From Synchiropus splendidus (taxonomy: Eukaryota; Chordata; Actinopteri; Syngnathiformes; Callionymidae): a DNA stretch of 64,000 nucleotides. Where the stretch lies: positions 8,453,501-8,517,500 of the forward strand of contig NC_071345.1 of assembly GCF_027744825.2 (NCBI RefSeq), given 5' to 3'. Position 1 is the first letter of the stretch. Every line of letters starts with the position of its first letter. The notes under the pieces were generated by a model. That model ran no database searches. It saw nothing but the letters and a program-made list of their open reading frames with translations, and was not told where the DNA came from. This document shows, one piece after another, positions 11,563 through 23,400 of this stretch. The position numbers and the translations under genes were made by a program.

Positions 11563-14085
11563 GATATACAAAAAAACCTGTGAAGCATCGGAAGCAAGAC
11601 ATTCAAAGTCGTGTTACCATATAAAGGTATTACTCTAGTTAAGATACAAGTTAGAATTAATGAGCACTTGATTTTAAAAACTCATGTCAATTCTAACATA
11701 TCAAGCGTTGGAAAACTAGAATACACTTAATAGTATAAGTGTGGAAGTCTAAATAGGTCAATTGGTTTAGCAATTCTGAAATATTTCAGCATCATTATAT
11801 AACTAAATTCAAAGTGATGTGAATAGACTTGTGTGAGGCCTGTGGTTTCGGGAAAATAAAATCGGAAACCTTACTAATATACACATTTACGCCATATATT
11901 AAGCGGTCAATGACAATATATAATAAATACATATTTATTAAAGTATGTTCTTTTTCTTTAAAAAGACAAGTCACACTTCACCGTAGGAACACTGCATGTC
12001 CGCACATGTTAAATGCAGTTGTCCACCAGATGGTACTTACATCTGACCACTATGAATGAATATTCCATGTGCGTACCATACCTATTTTAGTACATTATAC
12101 AATGGCTAAAAACCAAATTTAAAAAAGTAAAATTGAATCTAATATATTAATATTTTGATAAAAAACCTTTGAGGATTGCCCATTGTTCAATGAATGCACA
12201 AATGATTTAAATGATAAACAAAATTTGCTAATAGATGCGATTGTCATCAATGATTCCTTTTCCATAAAAATTTAGAAGATACACACATGGTGTCGCTTAG
12301 CTACACAAAACTAAAAATTAAATACCAAATATGGAGGACAGAAAAAGAAAGATTTTTTCGACAGCTGACCACCTCTTTGTGAGGCAGCCATGGTATCAGT
12401 TCCAAAGTGTGAACCTCCTTTTAAAAGTTCTCCTCCAATAAATGTATGAATTCACGCTGATGAGTACACAAAACAATACTCACATGATTCAGAGGCCCAC
12501 TGGACTTCAGGTGTCAGGCTGCGAGTGGAAGAGGGGAGAGATCTGAGGGGAGGCCCGTGTTCTTCAGGCCGGGGAGGTTAACTGTACTGTGTGCCCCCCT
12601 TCAGGAGACAACAACATGTGTGACCATATACAAGGACAGACAGGAAGCGACTGAAGAGGCAGCAAAATGTACAAACAGCTCAAGTGATGAATCAAGACAG
12701 AAGCGACTCAGCTGCAATGAGTCAGGAATTTTACTGCCCAAGAAAATCGAGTGCATGTTCACTATTATGATCTTGACATTTAAAAGATTGTTAAAGGCTG
12801 CCAAATAATAAGAGATGATTTTAGATATTGTTTATGAATATGAAAGAACTAGTATCAAAAAGTGCTCTGTTACATCGCCAAGATTCATGATTTAATGGGG
12901 AGTATAATGTGTAAAGTATTTGAATTCCTCTTTACAAACGTCAGAAGCCATGGTTTCCAGACACAGTCACGAATCATCTGAAAAAACTAATCACTGTGTA
13001 AAATATGTAAATCATATCAGAGTGTTTATCCTCCTTTTAAACATGCTACCACTGAATTTAAACAAAAATCATTTGAGGCCCATTTTTACAAAAGTATAAG
13101 AATCAAAGATCCGCAGTGCAGCTATTACTAGACTAGTACATTATCCATCAGTCAGTCTACAGAGAGTTTATGGTCATTGACTAAAAAAATCCTCCAAATA
13201 TCAAATGCTTACATCGGAAACATGGAGTGTCGATCGACATAAGGTAAATCTTAAGAAATAAACCAAAAAGGAGAAGTTTGAGAGTTTGTTTGAGGATTTA
13301 TTTTGCGTTTGTTCACGACTACGTCACGTCTCTCTTATCAAACACATTCACAAGTTCACAAAAGTTAACAGTGAATAAAGTAATCGTGACACACAGACCT
13401 CCAGTCCACAGTGGAATTTACTTCCATTTCATTAAAAAAAAAAGACAAAAATCTATGTACTATTTGAAAAACCGTTTACTTTTTATATTTACATAAATAG
13501 ACTGCTGAAGACAAACAAGAATACAGCAATGACTTAAAATAGCTGCACAATTCTGATATGGTTTCTTAAAAGAACTTGACAATTGGACCTTTAAATGTGT
13601 AAATTACATCTACTGTGATTAAAATACACACTGCTAAGCTTTCATTTTGAACCAGGGCCAGATTTGATATTTTAGAGACAGTGTACTGTACAGTAAATGA
13701 AACCATAGTAGTGTGGATTTGTCACGTCCCAAAAGGCCAGAGTGGAATAAACAAGTGTCTATTTTATATTGGAGCGGCATTAAAAGACTCTCAAAGCCGA
13801 AGGTTGACTATAAGACAAATCACAGAACAGCTCAGGTTTCCTCCCTTCGAGTGTTTCAGTCTTTTAACAAACTGTGGACAACCGTTCTAGCTAACAAAGT
13901 CGCTTCGAGTTACAGTTAGAATATCTTTACATTGCTAAACTGTGAGGCTTTTGCGTATTTGCACAAAAGGTCTTAGCAAGTTGACAAGATCAACACCTTT
14001 TATAAAAAAAAACAACCGGCATATTTTAAGCCTCTTCATTATCAACAATGGTTTGGTTGTTATTTAATTTAATGAGTTGGCTGTT
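11563..14085 (-). other. Probable long 3' UTR of the Pro/Gly-rich gene
   Basis: This AT-rich stretch lies downstream of the TAA stop at 14,086-14,088 and holds no exon I can support. The short open frames here (for example around 12,557-12,808) have no family resemblance. I read it as 3' UTR plus spacer between convergent genes. The extent is inferred from the position of the minus-strand AATAAA. Confidence 0.4.
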
Positions 14086-15817
14086 TTAAAAGCGTCGGCC
14101 ACCAGGGGGGCCTGGCCACCTTTGGCCTCGGCCAAGTGGGGGGTGTGGCGGAGGAGTGACCGGTCCATTGTGGTAGCTGTGTAAAAGGATAAAATCACAC
14201 ATTGGATTCTTGGCTTGAGCCAGTCGAGGGTACACTCTGATAAGAGCAACCAGCTACTGTGGAGGACGTCGACTTGTCTCAGTTAGATACACAAAGAAGG
14301 GTTTATTAAAACATGCACTGGAACAAAGAGGTTTAAATGTACTTCTGCTGTGTTTACATTAAATCTGGGCAGATTTAATTTAGATATATTTATGAAATTA
14401 CATATTTTTAAATATAAGTAGCTTGCAAGCAAAGAGCCGAGAGTAGTAGAGGAGTTATGAGAAAAGCTTCTTACCCTCTTGGACCCATTGGGTGGAAGTG
14501 TCGTGGGGGACCAGGAGGTGGCATGCCTCTGCCTCTCGGGTGAGGTGGAGGCCCTCTGAACCCTGGGTGACCTCTGAAAGGAGGAGGGAGAGGAGGAGGG
14601 AGGCCAGGCCTACAACATCATCAACAAGAAAGTCAAAAACCTTCCCTAAGAGAAACTGGAGGCGTCTAGTTACATAAGCGCCACTATGATTGTGGCACTT
14701 CAAAATTTAAAAAACCACCACGGCAAAAACAAAGCCGCCACAGACAGGATAAAATTAAGTGGAAACATTGAAACAGGCGAAAAACACGTCAAGGAGGTGG
14801 TAATGATAATGATAATGGTGCTTTAGCATGTTTTGAACAAAAAAATCCAGAAAAATCATAATAACTAAATGACAGGTACACATCCACTGCACGCGGGAAC
14901 TGAACTGCGTGCATCCAACTCAGACGCCAGAAGAAACTAACAGGGCGCAGTTGTTTTCCGTCAGTGGTTTTGTGATGAAGTAATAACAAACTAAACAGAA
15001 TTATTTTTGTAACTATTAAGTGCATTGACCTGATGTAGGTTCATGATAGCCAGTGTTGAATGAATGCAGCATTGGTCCAATTATTAAGAAACTTCATCGT
15101 TTCAATTAAAAGTCAAGTAAAAAAAGTACCTAGGCATCGGTGGGAAGGGACCCCCTCGCATGTGCATGGGAGGTGGTAGTCTGGGGTGGTGATGATGATG
15201 AGGTGGAGGAGGGGGCGGAGGAGGAGGAGGACCCATGCCCATAAGTCCACCTCTACCTCGACATCTAGGATCTGGATATGGTCGCATTCTTCCCATCCCT
15301 CTGAAAAAATACGAGACACAAGATGTGGTTAATGTTTCATTTTACATTTTTTTTATCCTGGTTGTTAGCAGGTGTATTAGTGAAGTAGTTACTCTCAAAT
15401 CTTTGCTTGCAACACAAATATTAGCAGCCAACGCATCAAGATGAATACTAATCATGATATCATAGTTACCTCATCGGGGGTACAAATCCATTCATAAATC
15501 CATCCATGCCAGGGTCCATTCCCGGTCCAGGTGGACCAAATCCTTTCATCATCATTCCCCTGCGACCATGCATAACTCCTCGTGATATGTGTCCACCACG
15601 GCCGTGACCTTTAAAACCACGGCCACTGTGGAAAGAAAAAGGAATGAGGAGAATACCTGGTAACTCAAGTTAAATAACCAGCAGACAGCAGAAACAATTC
15701 AGGATAACATTACAATTCTACGTTTAAGATTCAAAAGTTAGCTGACCTGCTTTTGTTGTCGGTAAACACTTCTTTTTTTGCAGTCTCTGTCAATGTCTCA
15801 CCGCCTGCAGAATCCAT
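14086..15817 (-). CDS. Unrecognised Pro/Gly/Arg/Met-rich protein, five coding exons
   Basis: I do not recognise this gene. Five exons join in frame: 15747-15817, 15470-15625, 15130-15300, 14475-14609 and 14086-14176, giving 207 residues. All introns are GT-AG and all four leave two carried bases (the same phase). The ATG follows directly after a TTTCAG acceptor. Residues 1-23 are ordinary and acidic (MDSAGGETLTETAKKEV). The rest is low-complexity: GRG/RGG-like repeats (GRGFKGHGRGGH), GRRGMMMKGFGPPGPGMDPG, a run of ten prolines then five histidines, and a GPP/PHPRGRG-rich tail ending PPGGRRF. This composition resembles RNA-associated proteins that bind through RGG and poly-Pro segments, but that is inference only. 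The consistent phases and clean splice sites argue that it is a real gene. Confidence 0.72.
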
Positions 15818-16581
15818 CTGAAACATTTCACACAGCAACAACTTAAACATTAAACAGATCATGAAGGCAGCAAGGATGTAAACAGGGTTATGACTCCCAA
15901 TTTCATGTGGAATTAAGGGGATGAGTCCCACACCATTTTGGGTAATCGAGCATGAATGGCAACGCCACACACATAAAGTTGTAAAAACAAAACTGTAGTG
16001 GCACAGCATATATTGAAAATGTAATTATCCTATGACATAACAATGAATCTCCCTTTTTTGTTGGGGATTGCAGGGGGATTTATTGGGGTACTATGCAGGG
16101 ACATTTCACATTGGAGAATATCAGGCAGATTTCATGAAATTAACATTAAAGAAAGAACGGTGGTTTTCTGTCCCCATCTTGACTTCGTGCCCTGGACATG
16201 CAAAGCCATGTCATGTTGTTGACATTTCAATTCACGTATGCCTAAACATTGTGCCTGTCACCACGAAGAGGGGATGGCTTTGCAGATACTTTGTTTTTGA
16301 CATGTAGCAGGTTAACTGAAGCAGAACCAATGGTAACGAAAGAACGAGCTAGCTAGCTTAAACCAAACAATTCCGTTGAAGCGAGCAAAATATATATCAG
16401 CCACTTGCATATAGGTTACCCTCGCTTTTTTTAAATATTTAGATAATACACATGAAATTATGTGGAAACAGTGGCAACGTGGTGAATTTCGAATGTATAT
16501 AGCTGATGTGTTCGGACATCAGCTCGGGAATAGGGGCTTCCCTGTTTTCTAGAATTATGAAAATAGCATCAACTTACTTAC

Positions 16582-16700
16582 CACGGTGGCTTGAAATTAA
16601 GTAACCTGGTGTTTGGTTGCCAAAGAGAGTAAGAAAAATATGCAATGACAAACCAAACACTCAGTGTTTCAGTCACAACTTGATGCTGAGAAATGGCGTC
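16582..16700 (-). other. Non-coding first exon of the Pro/Gly-rich gene
   Basis: The minus strand has a very strong donor, CCGTG|GTAAGTAAG, at 16581/16582. It precedes the acceptor placed exactly before the ATG at 15,817, so the 5' UTR would be spliced on at that point. The upstream limit is not determined; about 16,700 is an estimate. Confidence 0.55.
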
Positions 16701-16719
16701 TGCGTCACACAGCTGAAAA

Positions 16720-17691
16720 CCTTGGTAGGGATTCCTTTGTAATGTTAAACCATGCCCACATCAGGGGAAAATCTGGAATATGATTGGACGGACGTTGAGT
16801 CATTCATGTTCTACTCCAATCAACTCCCTCCTTTTTAAAACTAGGTCAGAAGTTCAAATCTGTTCATGAGAATTTTATTTTAGATTTAAACGTAATTCTC
16901 CTGAACTATGACGGGACATACATTTTATGATAGTAGTTTAAACTACATATAAATGTTTATTGAAAAATACACATATATTTGAATTGCTGATACCAATCCG
17001 TGCCTGTGGGAGGCGGTAGAGCACTACAATATTCGTTGCCACCTGCAGAAGAAGAGATGTCGCCTAACTGTAAATTATAAAGTCGTTTTTGAGACTTAAC
17101 TTGCCAGTGATACGTAGAATTTCTGTATTTGAATTTTATACTACGTTCTGAATTTTGGTGACAGTCCAATCTAAGGTTTAACCAGCAAAATATATGGGTT
17201 ATAGAAATTGATTGATTCATGTATTTTTGGGGGAAACAGCCATGTTTGATCAAACTATGAATATACTAGGAGTGAATCCGTCAACAAATGATACAGACTT
17301 AACATCGACATAAACTGAGCATATTGTGCATAACGAAGGATTAGCAAACAAACTCCAGATGTATTGATCTTTCAGTTGTTGCAGTAACCTTTCTTCCTGT
17401 AAATCCAAATGTATAAAGAACAAAACCAATGAGTGGTTTATAGTCAATGAATTTTAATATTAACCAAGTTGTTTTTCCACACCTTCATACCAAAACAATT
17501 AAAAACATCTCAGAAACCAAATACAGGCAACATTATATACACAATAAGTGCCCGTTAAGAAATATATACAGCTAATGGGCATTAAGGAACACTCAAGAAT
17601 TAAATTAAACATCTTTCCAGTTCAATGTTGAAAGATAGAAATGTCCAGAAACGGTGGGAAACCTTGCGCGTGCAAAGTTCAACAGCGCTGG
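16720..17691. other. Spacer between the Pro/Gly-rich gene and msgn1, including msgn1 3' flank
   Basis: The sequence is AT-rich with no supported coding exon. The part adjoining 17,691 should include the msgn1 3' UTR, with a minus-strand ATTAAA near 17,453 as a possible polyadenylation signal. An open frame at 16,957-17,253 (minus) has no recognisable features. Confidence 0.4.
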
Positions 17692-18144
17692 TTACGCGCG
17701 ACTCAGCAGGTCTGACAGGTTTTTGATGTACTCGATGGTGTATTTGAGGGTCTGTATCTTGGTCAGAGGCTGACCGCTCTTGCTGTAGTCCGGTGGAAGG
17801 TAGTCCCGGAGCTGATGGAGAGCTTCAGCAAGACTCCGCATCCGCATCTTCTCCCTCTCACTCGCCTTCATGCGCCTCTTCGTGGACATCTTGGGCTTGC
17901 GCTGCTTGTGCGCCGCGGATGTCTCCGCGCTCCGTCTCGAGAGGCCGAAGGAGAAGTCGCCGTTATCCTGGTGGCCGCTGGAGAAGCACATCTCCGGGGA
18001 CGAACACATGGAATCCATGGAAGACTCCGGCGAGGAGGAGGACTGGAGCGAAACCTGCGCCTCCACGAACATGCTTTCGGGAAGACTCCAGCTATCGAGG
18101 ATCTTCATCGCGGCTTCGTCCATGTTCATGACAGAAATATCCAC
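17692..18144 (-). CDS. msgn1: Mesogenin 1, bHLH transcription factor (single exon, complete)
   Basis: Msgn1 is the bHLH factor that drives maturation of presomitic/paraxial mesoderm downstream of Wnt and T-box signals. The 150-residue product has an acidic, Ser-rich N-terminus ([17 protein letters not shown], about residues 35-51) and a C-terminal bHLH at about 88-148. The basic region is [15 protein letters not shown], helix 1 is [15 protein letters not shown], and the loop/helix 2 contains [18 protein letters not shown]. The [13 protein letters not shown] segment fits Msgn1 better than Mesp, and the absence of an intron also fits. The neighbouring gen1 lies upstream in the same orientation, as in human 2p24. 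The start at 18144 is used because it is the first in-frame ATG; a second Met occurs at residue 6. Confidence 0.93.
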   Translation of the reverse strand: MDISVMNMDEAAMKILDSWSLPESMFVEAQVSLQSSSSPESSMDSMCSSPEMCFSSGHQDNGDFSFGLSRRSAETSAAHKQRKPKMSTKRRMKASEREKMRMRSLAEALHQLRDYLPPDYSKSGQPLTKIQTLKYTIEYIKNLSDLLSRA

Positions 18145-18211
18145 TGAGACCGAAGAGCAGAGCAGAGTATCAGTGCGATCAGAAGCGAATGATTCCGAGG
18201 CGCCGGCGATG

Positions 18212-18219
18212 TTTTTATA
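18212..18219 (-). promoter_or_regulatory. msgn1: TATA box of msgn1
   Basis: The minus strand reads TATAAAAA, 68-75 nt upstream of the msgn1 ATG. That places the start of transcription near 18,185 and gives a 5' UTR of about 40 nt. The spacing and sequence fit a strongly induced developmental gene. Confidence 0.65.
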
Positions 18220-18275
18220 CAGAAGCAGCGTCTCCGGAGGTTTATGAGTTCACAGCTCGGGCGAGGAAGGAAAAG

Positions 18276-18488
18276 TTCAAAGAGAAGCTCAAGTGCCAAA
18301 ATGTTCCCCACAGCCCTGGTTGGTTGTCACGCGGGTGCGAATAAGGCTAAATAGAGGGATAATGTGATAGAAAGAAAAATAATTAGATTCCCTTTATGAG
18401 AATTTACGCTTTAAAGTCTGCTCGACGACAATTATCAGCGTGATGTGATGTTGGCTAATGAAGAGACGGACCTGAGACCTTCACACGT
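18276..18488. promoter_or_regulatory. msgn1: Candidate TCF/LEF and T-box sites upstream of msgn1
   Basis: Plus-strand TTCAAAG at 18276-18282 is CTTTGAA on the minus strand, a TCF/LEF-type core. TCACACGT at 18481-18488 matches the T-box half-site TCACACCT at seven of eight positions. Msgn1 is a known target of Wnt/beta-catenin and Tbx16/Brachyury-class factors. Short motifs like these occur by chance, so only the combination and position carry weight. Confidence 0.35.
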
Positions 18489-18826
18489 CCCTGGACGGGT
18501 CAAGCCAGAGTGTGTGTTCAGTCTAGACAGGGGCAGTTTTCAAAGGTCGCTGACCAGAAAATCATGCTTGTATTCGTTTTAACAATCCATCTCTGGATCA
18601 CACATGTGCCTTTGCCATATTTATATTTTTACACAAGCCCTGTCACACGTATCTTTTTTATACTTTCATTTCATAATAAACAGGAAAATGTTGAACTTTT
18701 AAACGCATTTCTCTGTCTTTTTTAAAAAACAACTTTCAGCCAAGTCAAGACAAAGTAGTGTTTGAAGTAGGCATTAGACAGTCATTTTGATGTATCAGTT
18801 ACAGAAACATATCAATCAAACAAGTG

Positions 18827-18883
<57 letters not shown>
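18827..18883. repeat. (AC)n(AT)n compound microsatellite
   Basis: About 12 AC units run directly into about 16 AT units, between msgn1 and gen1. Confidence 0.95.
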
Positions 18884-18887
<4 letters not shown>

Positions 18888-20149
18888 TTCATTCACTGGG
18901 AACATTATGCAGTGCACCATTTCCACGTTTTGCACTGTAATGTGAAATGCACAATGATGGATCTCAAATGAGATTAGGATGATGGATGGAAAATTTAGGT
19001 TTAAATTTAAAAAACTTTTTTTTTTGTAGGTTTAACCACAAGCAGTGTTGTTCTGTACACTTGATGTTTAATGTGTAAAGATTCAACTTGAATTTAATCA
19101 CTTTGGTGTCAAATATTGTGTGATTAATCGCGATTAATTAATTATAAACATACTAATTAACTTCATTGTTATCCAGTAACCACACATAAATAATGAATAA
19201 TAAGAAATGATTTCTTACATTTATGTATGTATATACAAGCCAGAACACAGTGGATGTAATAAGAAAAAAAAACTCACTCAAAAGTTCAGCAATTTCAGCT
19301 TTAATTAAGCAAAGAAAAACAAAAGTTGAGAGTGGAAGTTGGCTGTTTGGACTGAGGATGCAGCTGTCACCAAGCTCCTGCCAGACCTTTCATGTCTGCA
19401 AAGGTGTCTAAGGCCTCACTCATGATCAAGGGAAGCAACGCTGGTCAGTTGTAAAACCAACGTTCACTCCCTCGACCGATGTGGAGCTTGTCAGCGTTTT
19501 CAATTGACGTGTTTGCACAACTTCCTCCTCGCTCCTTCGATCATGTTGACAAGACGAGGCTTCCGTTTTTGTCGTGCTTCTCTGGTAGTGGAAACTGGAA
19601 ATATCCTGTCCATGTTCGATTCTAATATACTAATATATCCACATGAAAAACCTTGAAATCTCTTAAATCCCAAATCCACAGGTACAGAAGGTTATTATTT
19701 CCATTAATAATCCTCTTCAGTTTGAGGAATTGAAGTGATAAATATTTTTTAATATTCTACTGGGTCAGACAGAACATTGTTAGAATGACAAATTAATAAT
19801 TCTGCCTAATTCTTGCCATGTCGTTACATATGCCTTTTGTCTTTCTTTGTGCTGGACCTGAGCAGTAGCAGCAAAAAAATGAATTCAAAATGAACCTGAT
19901 CATGTCAATATCATGACCTACAGAGATGAAAACTCAAAGTAGATTAAAGGGAATTTCATGGGGTGTGAAGCTACGTTCTGACCATTGTTTGGTCAAAATA
20001 TAAACATAAATAACCCAACAACATTTTGTAATCCATGACTGTCAAAATGTTTACAACTGGATCCTTCATTGCCGTCCTACAATTGCCGCGGTACAAAGGG
20101 TACGGACCTCAAGTTTTCAACTACAGAATAACATTTTAATAGTAAAACA
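18884..20149. other. Spacer between msgn1 and gen1
   Basis: No exon is supported. Around 19,118-19,143 lies GATTAATCGCGATTAATTAATTA, here described only by its core: a palindromic ATTAATCGCGATTAAT, which recurs as a dispersed motif in fish genomes. The rest is AT-rich without visible structure. Confidence 0.4.
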
Positions 20150-20155
20150 TTTATT
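20150..20155 (-). terminator. gen1: Candidate gen1 polyadenylation signal
   Basis: TTTATT on plus gives AATAAA on the minus strand, 286-291 nt past the gen1 stop. A second AATAAA on the minus strand lies nearer at 20,326-20,331. Either could be used. Confidence 0.4.
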
Positions 20156-20440
20156 TCCACAAGTGAATGTTTTCACATTTCCATAATAACAAACTTGTTT
20201 GATGTTTTGTCACGACAATCATGTCAATAAGTGTCTCAGTATAGACGGTGACAAACACACCAAATTAAAATTCTAGTGTTGCATTACTTTCAGACTTGTG
20301 ACGCACTCCAGTCGTGACCTGAACATTTATTTGTTGTTGACAACCTGTATCGAGGAAACTCCCTTGTCACAAGGCAAATGGTCCAAGTGAAACACACTTG
20401 TGACCAAGTGAAATTCTTCCAATACAAATCAACCTTCAGC

Positions 20441-23400
20441 TCACTTTTGAAATCTCAGTCGAAGTCTCTCTGCCAGTGGCAGTGGGCTCTCACTGCAAAC
20501 TACCGAGTCATCACTATCCGACACAGCGACAGGTGATGAAGGAATGAACACATCAGTCTGAAGGATGGAGGGCGGGACTTCCTGCCAGCTGTCAGTAGCT
20601 GCTGCAGGTAGCTGAGGTTTTGCTGCCAAGTCAGTTGTTGCACTTCCTGGAGCACTTTTAAGTGGCAACAGTGGTGGAATGTTGCCCTTGATCTTGTTCA
20701 TGGATGTGAGTTTTGTCCTCCTCTGTGACTGCTTGTTCTCAACATCGCTTTCGTCGCTGGAGGAACACACACTCAGACACACACTTTTCTTGGTGATCGG
20801 TGGTGCGACTCTGTCGCTGTGACCCGGGTCAGAGTGGCACCTCTGTGGGGCAGCAGGTAATAGGGCTGTTTTGACAAATTTATACTTTTGTGGTGCCTTT
20901 TTGGGCTTCCCAGGAGGAGCGAGAACTAGAGGCATCAGCCGAGGCATCACAGGTTTCTGTTCTTCAACACAGATGTTTGGCTTCAGTTCCTGAGAGGGAA
21001 GGTCATAATCCAGTTGTTTGTGGACATTATTCGCTGACCAGTCAACCTGGTCAAGAGCCCGCACGCTGTTTCTCAAGAGAACCCGCTCTCTGAGTGGAGC
21101 CCCTGAGGAACACACAGCAGCTTTGCAGTCTTTGTCGTCCACAGATGGTTCCTCATCGATACACTTCACCTTAAAATGACCTCCTTCTTCTTCGTCTTTT
21201 GCTTCTGGATTGACCTTCGGTGCGTCTTGTGGAGTTGGGGAGGACGTGAAGGACAGCGCGTCCCAGTCGATTTCGCTGAGGTGCAGCGCATCGATGACAG
21301 AGGACACCGAAGGAGACGCCGTCTCAGAATCAGCTCTAGATTGCGGCGTGCTCGGGCAGTCACTCGGGGGAAGTTCTTTCTGACCTGACACCAAGTCCAC
21401 AGTTTCGGATTCAGTTGACGACAGAGCAGAACGAGGCTGAGACTGTGAGTGAAGGGACGAGGAGCTCTGGAGGGTCAGCCGTGTCATGAGGTCAGAAAGG
21501 TCGCTGGGCTCATCTGAGGTCTTCTCCTTCTTACTCTTCGTTTTCTTCCCTGGAAAAAGAGCACATCAATACTCTGAATATTTGAAGGCTAAACTTGAAA
21601 CATTTTATAATTAACAGCGGTTGGAGCAATAATGAATAGTGCCTGAAATTGGCACCTTTATGGAGACAAAGCACAATCTGAGATTAGATTAGTGATTTTG
21701 AGACAGACAGTACTCAGATGAACTCAACAACTGGTGGATATAGATCTTAACTAACCCCCCAAAAAACAAAAGTAATGGAGCACATTTCATATCCAGATAT
21801 GTTCTCAGGGTTTGGAGGGAGCTGGAGCCCTCACAGCTGCAGTGCGGACTAGTGTGGCTGCTAAACCTTTTCAGGTGTGAGGGTGACTGCAATAGACAAC
21901 CCTCAGAAAACAAAACTTCAATCACTTTGATCAGGTGTTTTTGTCAGGAGAATGTGAAGTCACGTCCGCGAAGGTGGGGTGGGGGGGCATTTTTGTTTGT
22001 TTAAGCGAGAAGGACACACATGAAGAGTCTTACTTTTAGTCTTGTTCTCCTCAGCCAGAGCTTTCTCCCGCATGTAGCTCTCCACCAGCTCCGGGAAGGC
22101 CACACGAAACAGAGACTCTTCCTCCACCGACCTCACTTCCTGCTGGTCGTCGGCAGGACAATCCTCAGGGAAGACGTAATGATCTGAGTGATGAAGATGA
22201 TTTTTTTTAGTTTTGGGATTCGGCAAAATCTCATTTATTCATGTGAAAAAAATGCTTAAGTTCAAGTCCAGTGAAGCAACAATGTCATCGACTGATGACT
22301 GGTACTTTGCAGACAAAATGTCCCTCTTAATAATAAAGGCTGCAGAACCTTGTTTCAGAAGGAACGTTCAGTCACTGCCAGAAAGGTATTTGGGGGGTTA
22401 GTTGATTGTTTAATCGTGCCTTTAGTCAAACACAGACACATAAACGCCAGCGATGGCATTGATTCTATTCTGACAAATGAGACTTTTGGCTTTAGTTGGC
22501 CAGATATTCGATTCACAACCGACATTTTCATTCAATGTCTGATGCTGTATGAACCTCTTTTGGGGCTTAAACTAACTAAATGAATTGTCTGGCTGCTTGG
22601 ACTGATAATTCAAAAAGAAGTTACAAAACATGTGCCTTTCATATAGCTAAAATTGTTACGGTCAGATACATAGCTACTGTTGTCTTTTCAGTACGTTTTA
22701 AAAGGTACAGCAATGGAAATGGCACAAGGCGAGCTGTGTATTCAGGCTTGTTAGAGAGCTACACTTGGATATGACAGCCACTTCCCAGTCTGGAGAGGAA
22801 GCTGGTTTAGCACCTAGTGGCTGATCTGTCACCTCTGAAGACCACCTCTCAGACAGCCACTAACAACACGGTGTGTGACGAACCCCCGCAGAACCCCCCC
22901 TCCCTGCAGCCGTCGTGTCAATCTAGTGGCATCGCATGCGCTGTACATCCTTGAGCTGCATCTCTGTTAAACTCAGATAGATGCAGGTGAAGACGAGGAA
23001 CTTGCCTGGTGTCGTCCAAACAACTTCGAAACAGGAGACGGAATTCCTCACCCTGGGTTTCAATATTCTTCAATAGAGATGACAAAGAAGCATTTTAGTA
23101 TAGCAGAAAACATAGACAACCATCATGAACTGTGAACGGCAGACTCACCTGAGCGGTTTAATCTGCGGTGGCATATTCCGTCCGTGTTTTCTGTTCATCA
23201 GCTCAGCGTAGGTCATCAGCACCAGAACCTTCTCGCTGGTGTAATGCTTTGGCCACTCCATCTTGTCAAAAGCAAATTTCTAGACACGCAAAATCATCAG
23301 TGAGACTGAAGACAAAGCTCTTAAAAGTGTGTTTAGTCACCACCTGCAGTAGCAGCATGTTGGGCAGACGTCTCTTGAAACTGGACACAGGTTTATCTTT

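Noticed and set aside
17793..18247. Three plus-strand open frames of 110-125 codons over msgn1
   Set aside because: They are antisense shadows of the msgn1 coding exon, caused by its higher GC content and codon bias.
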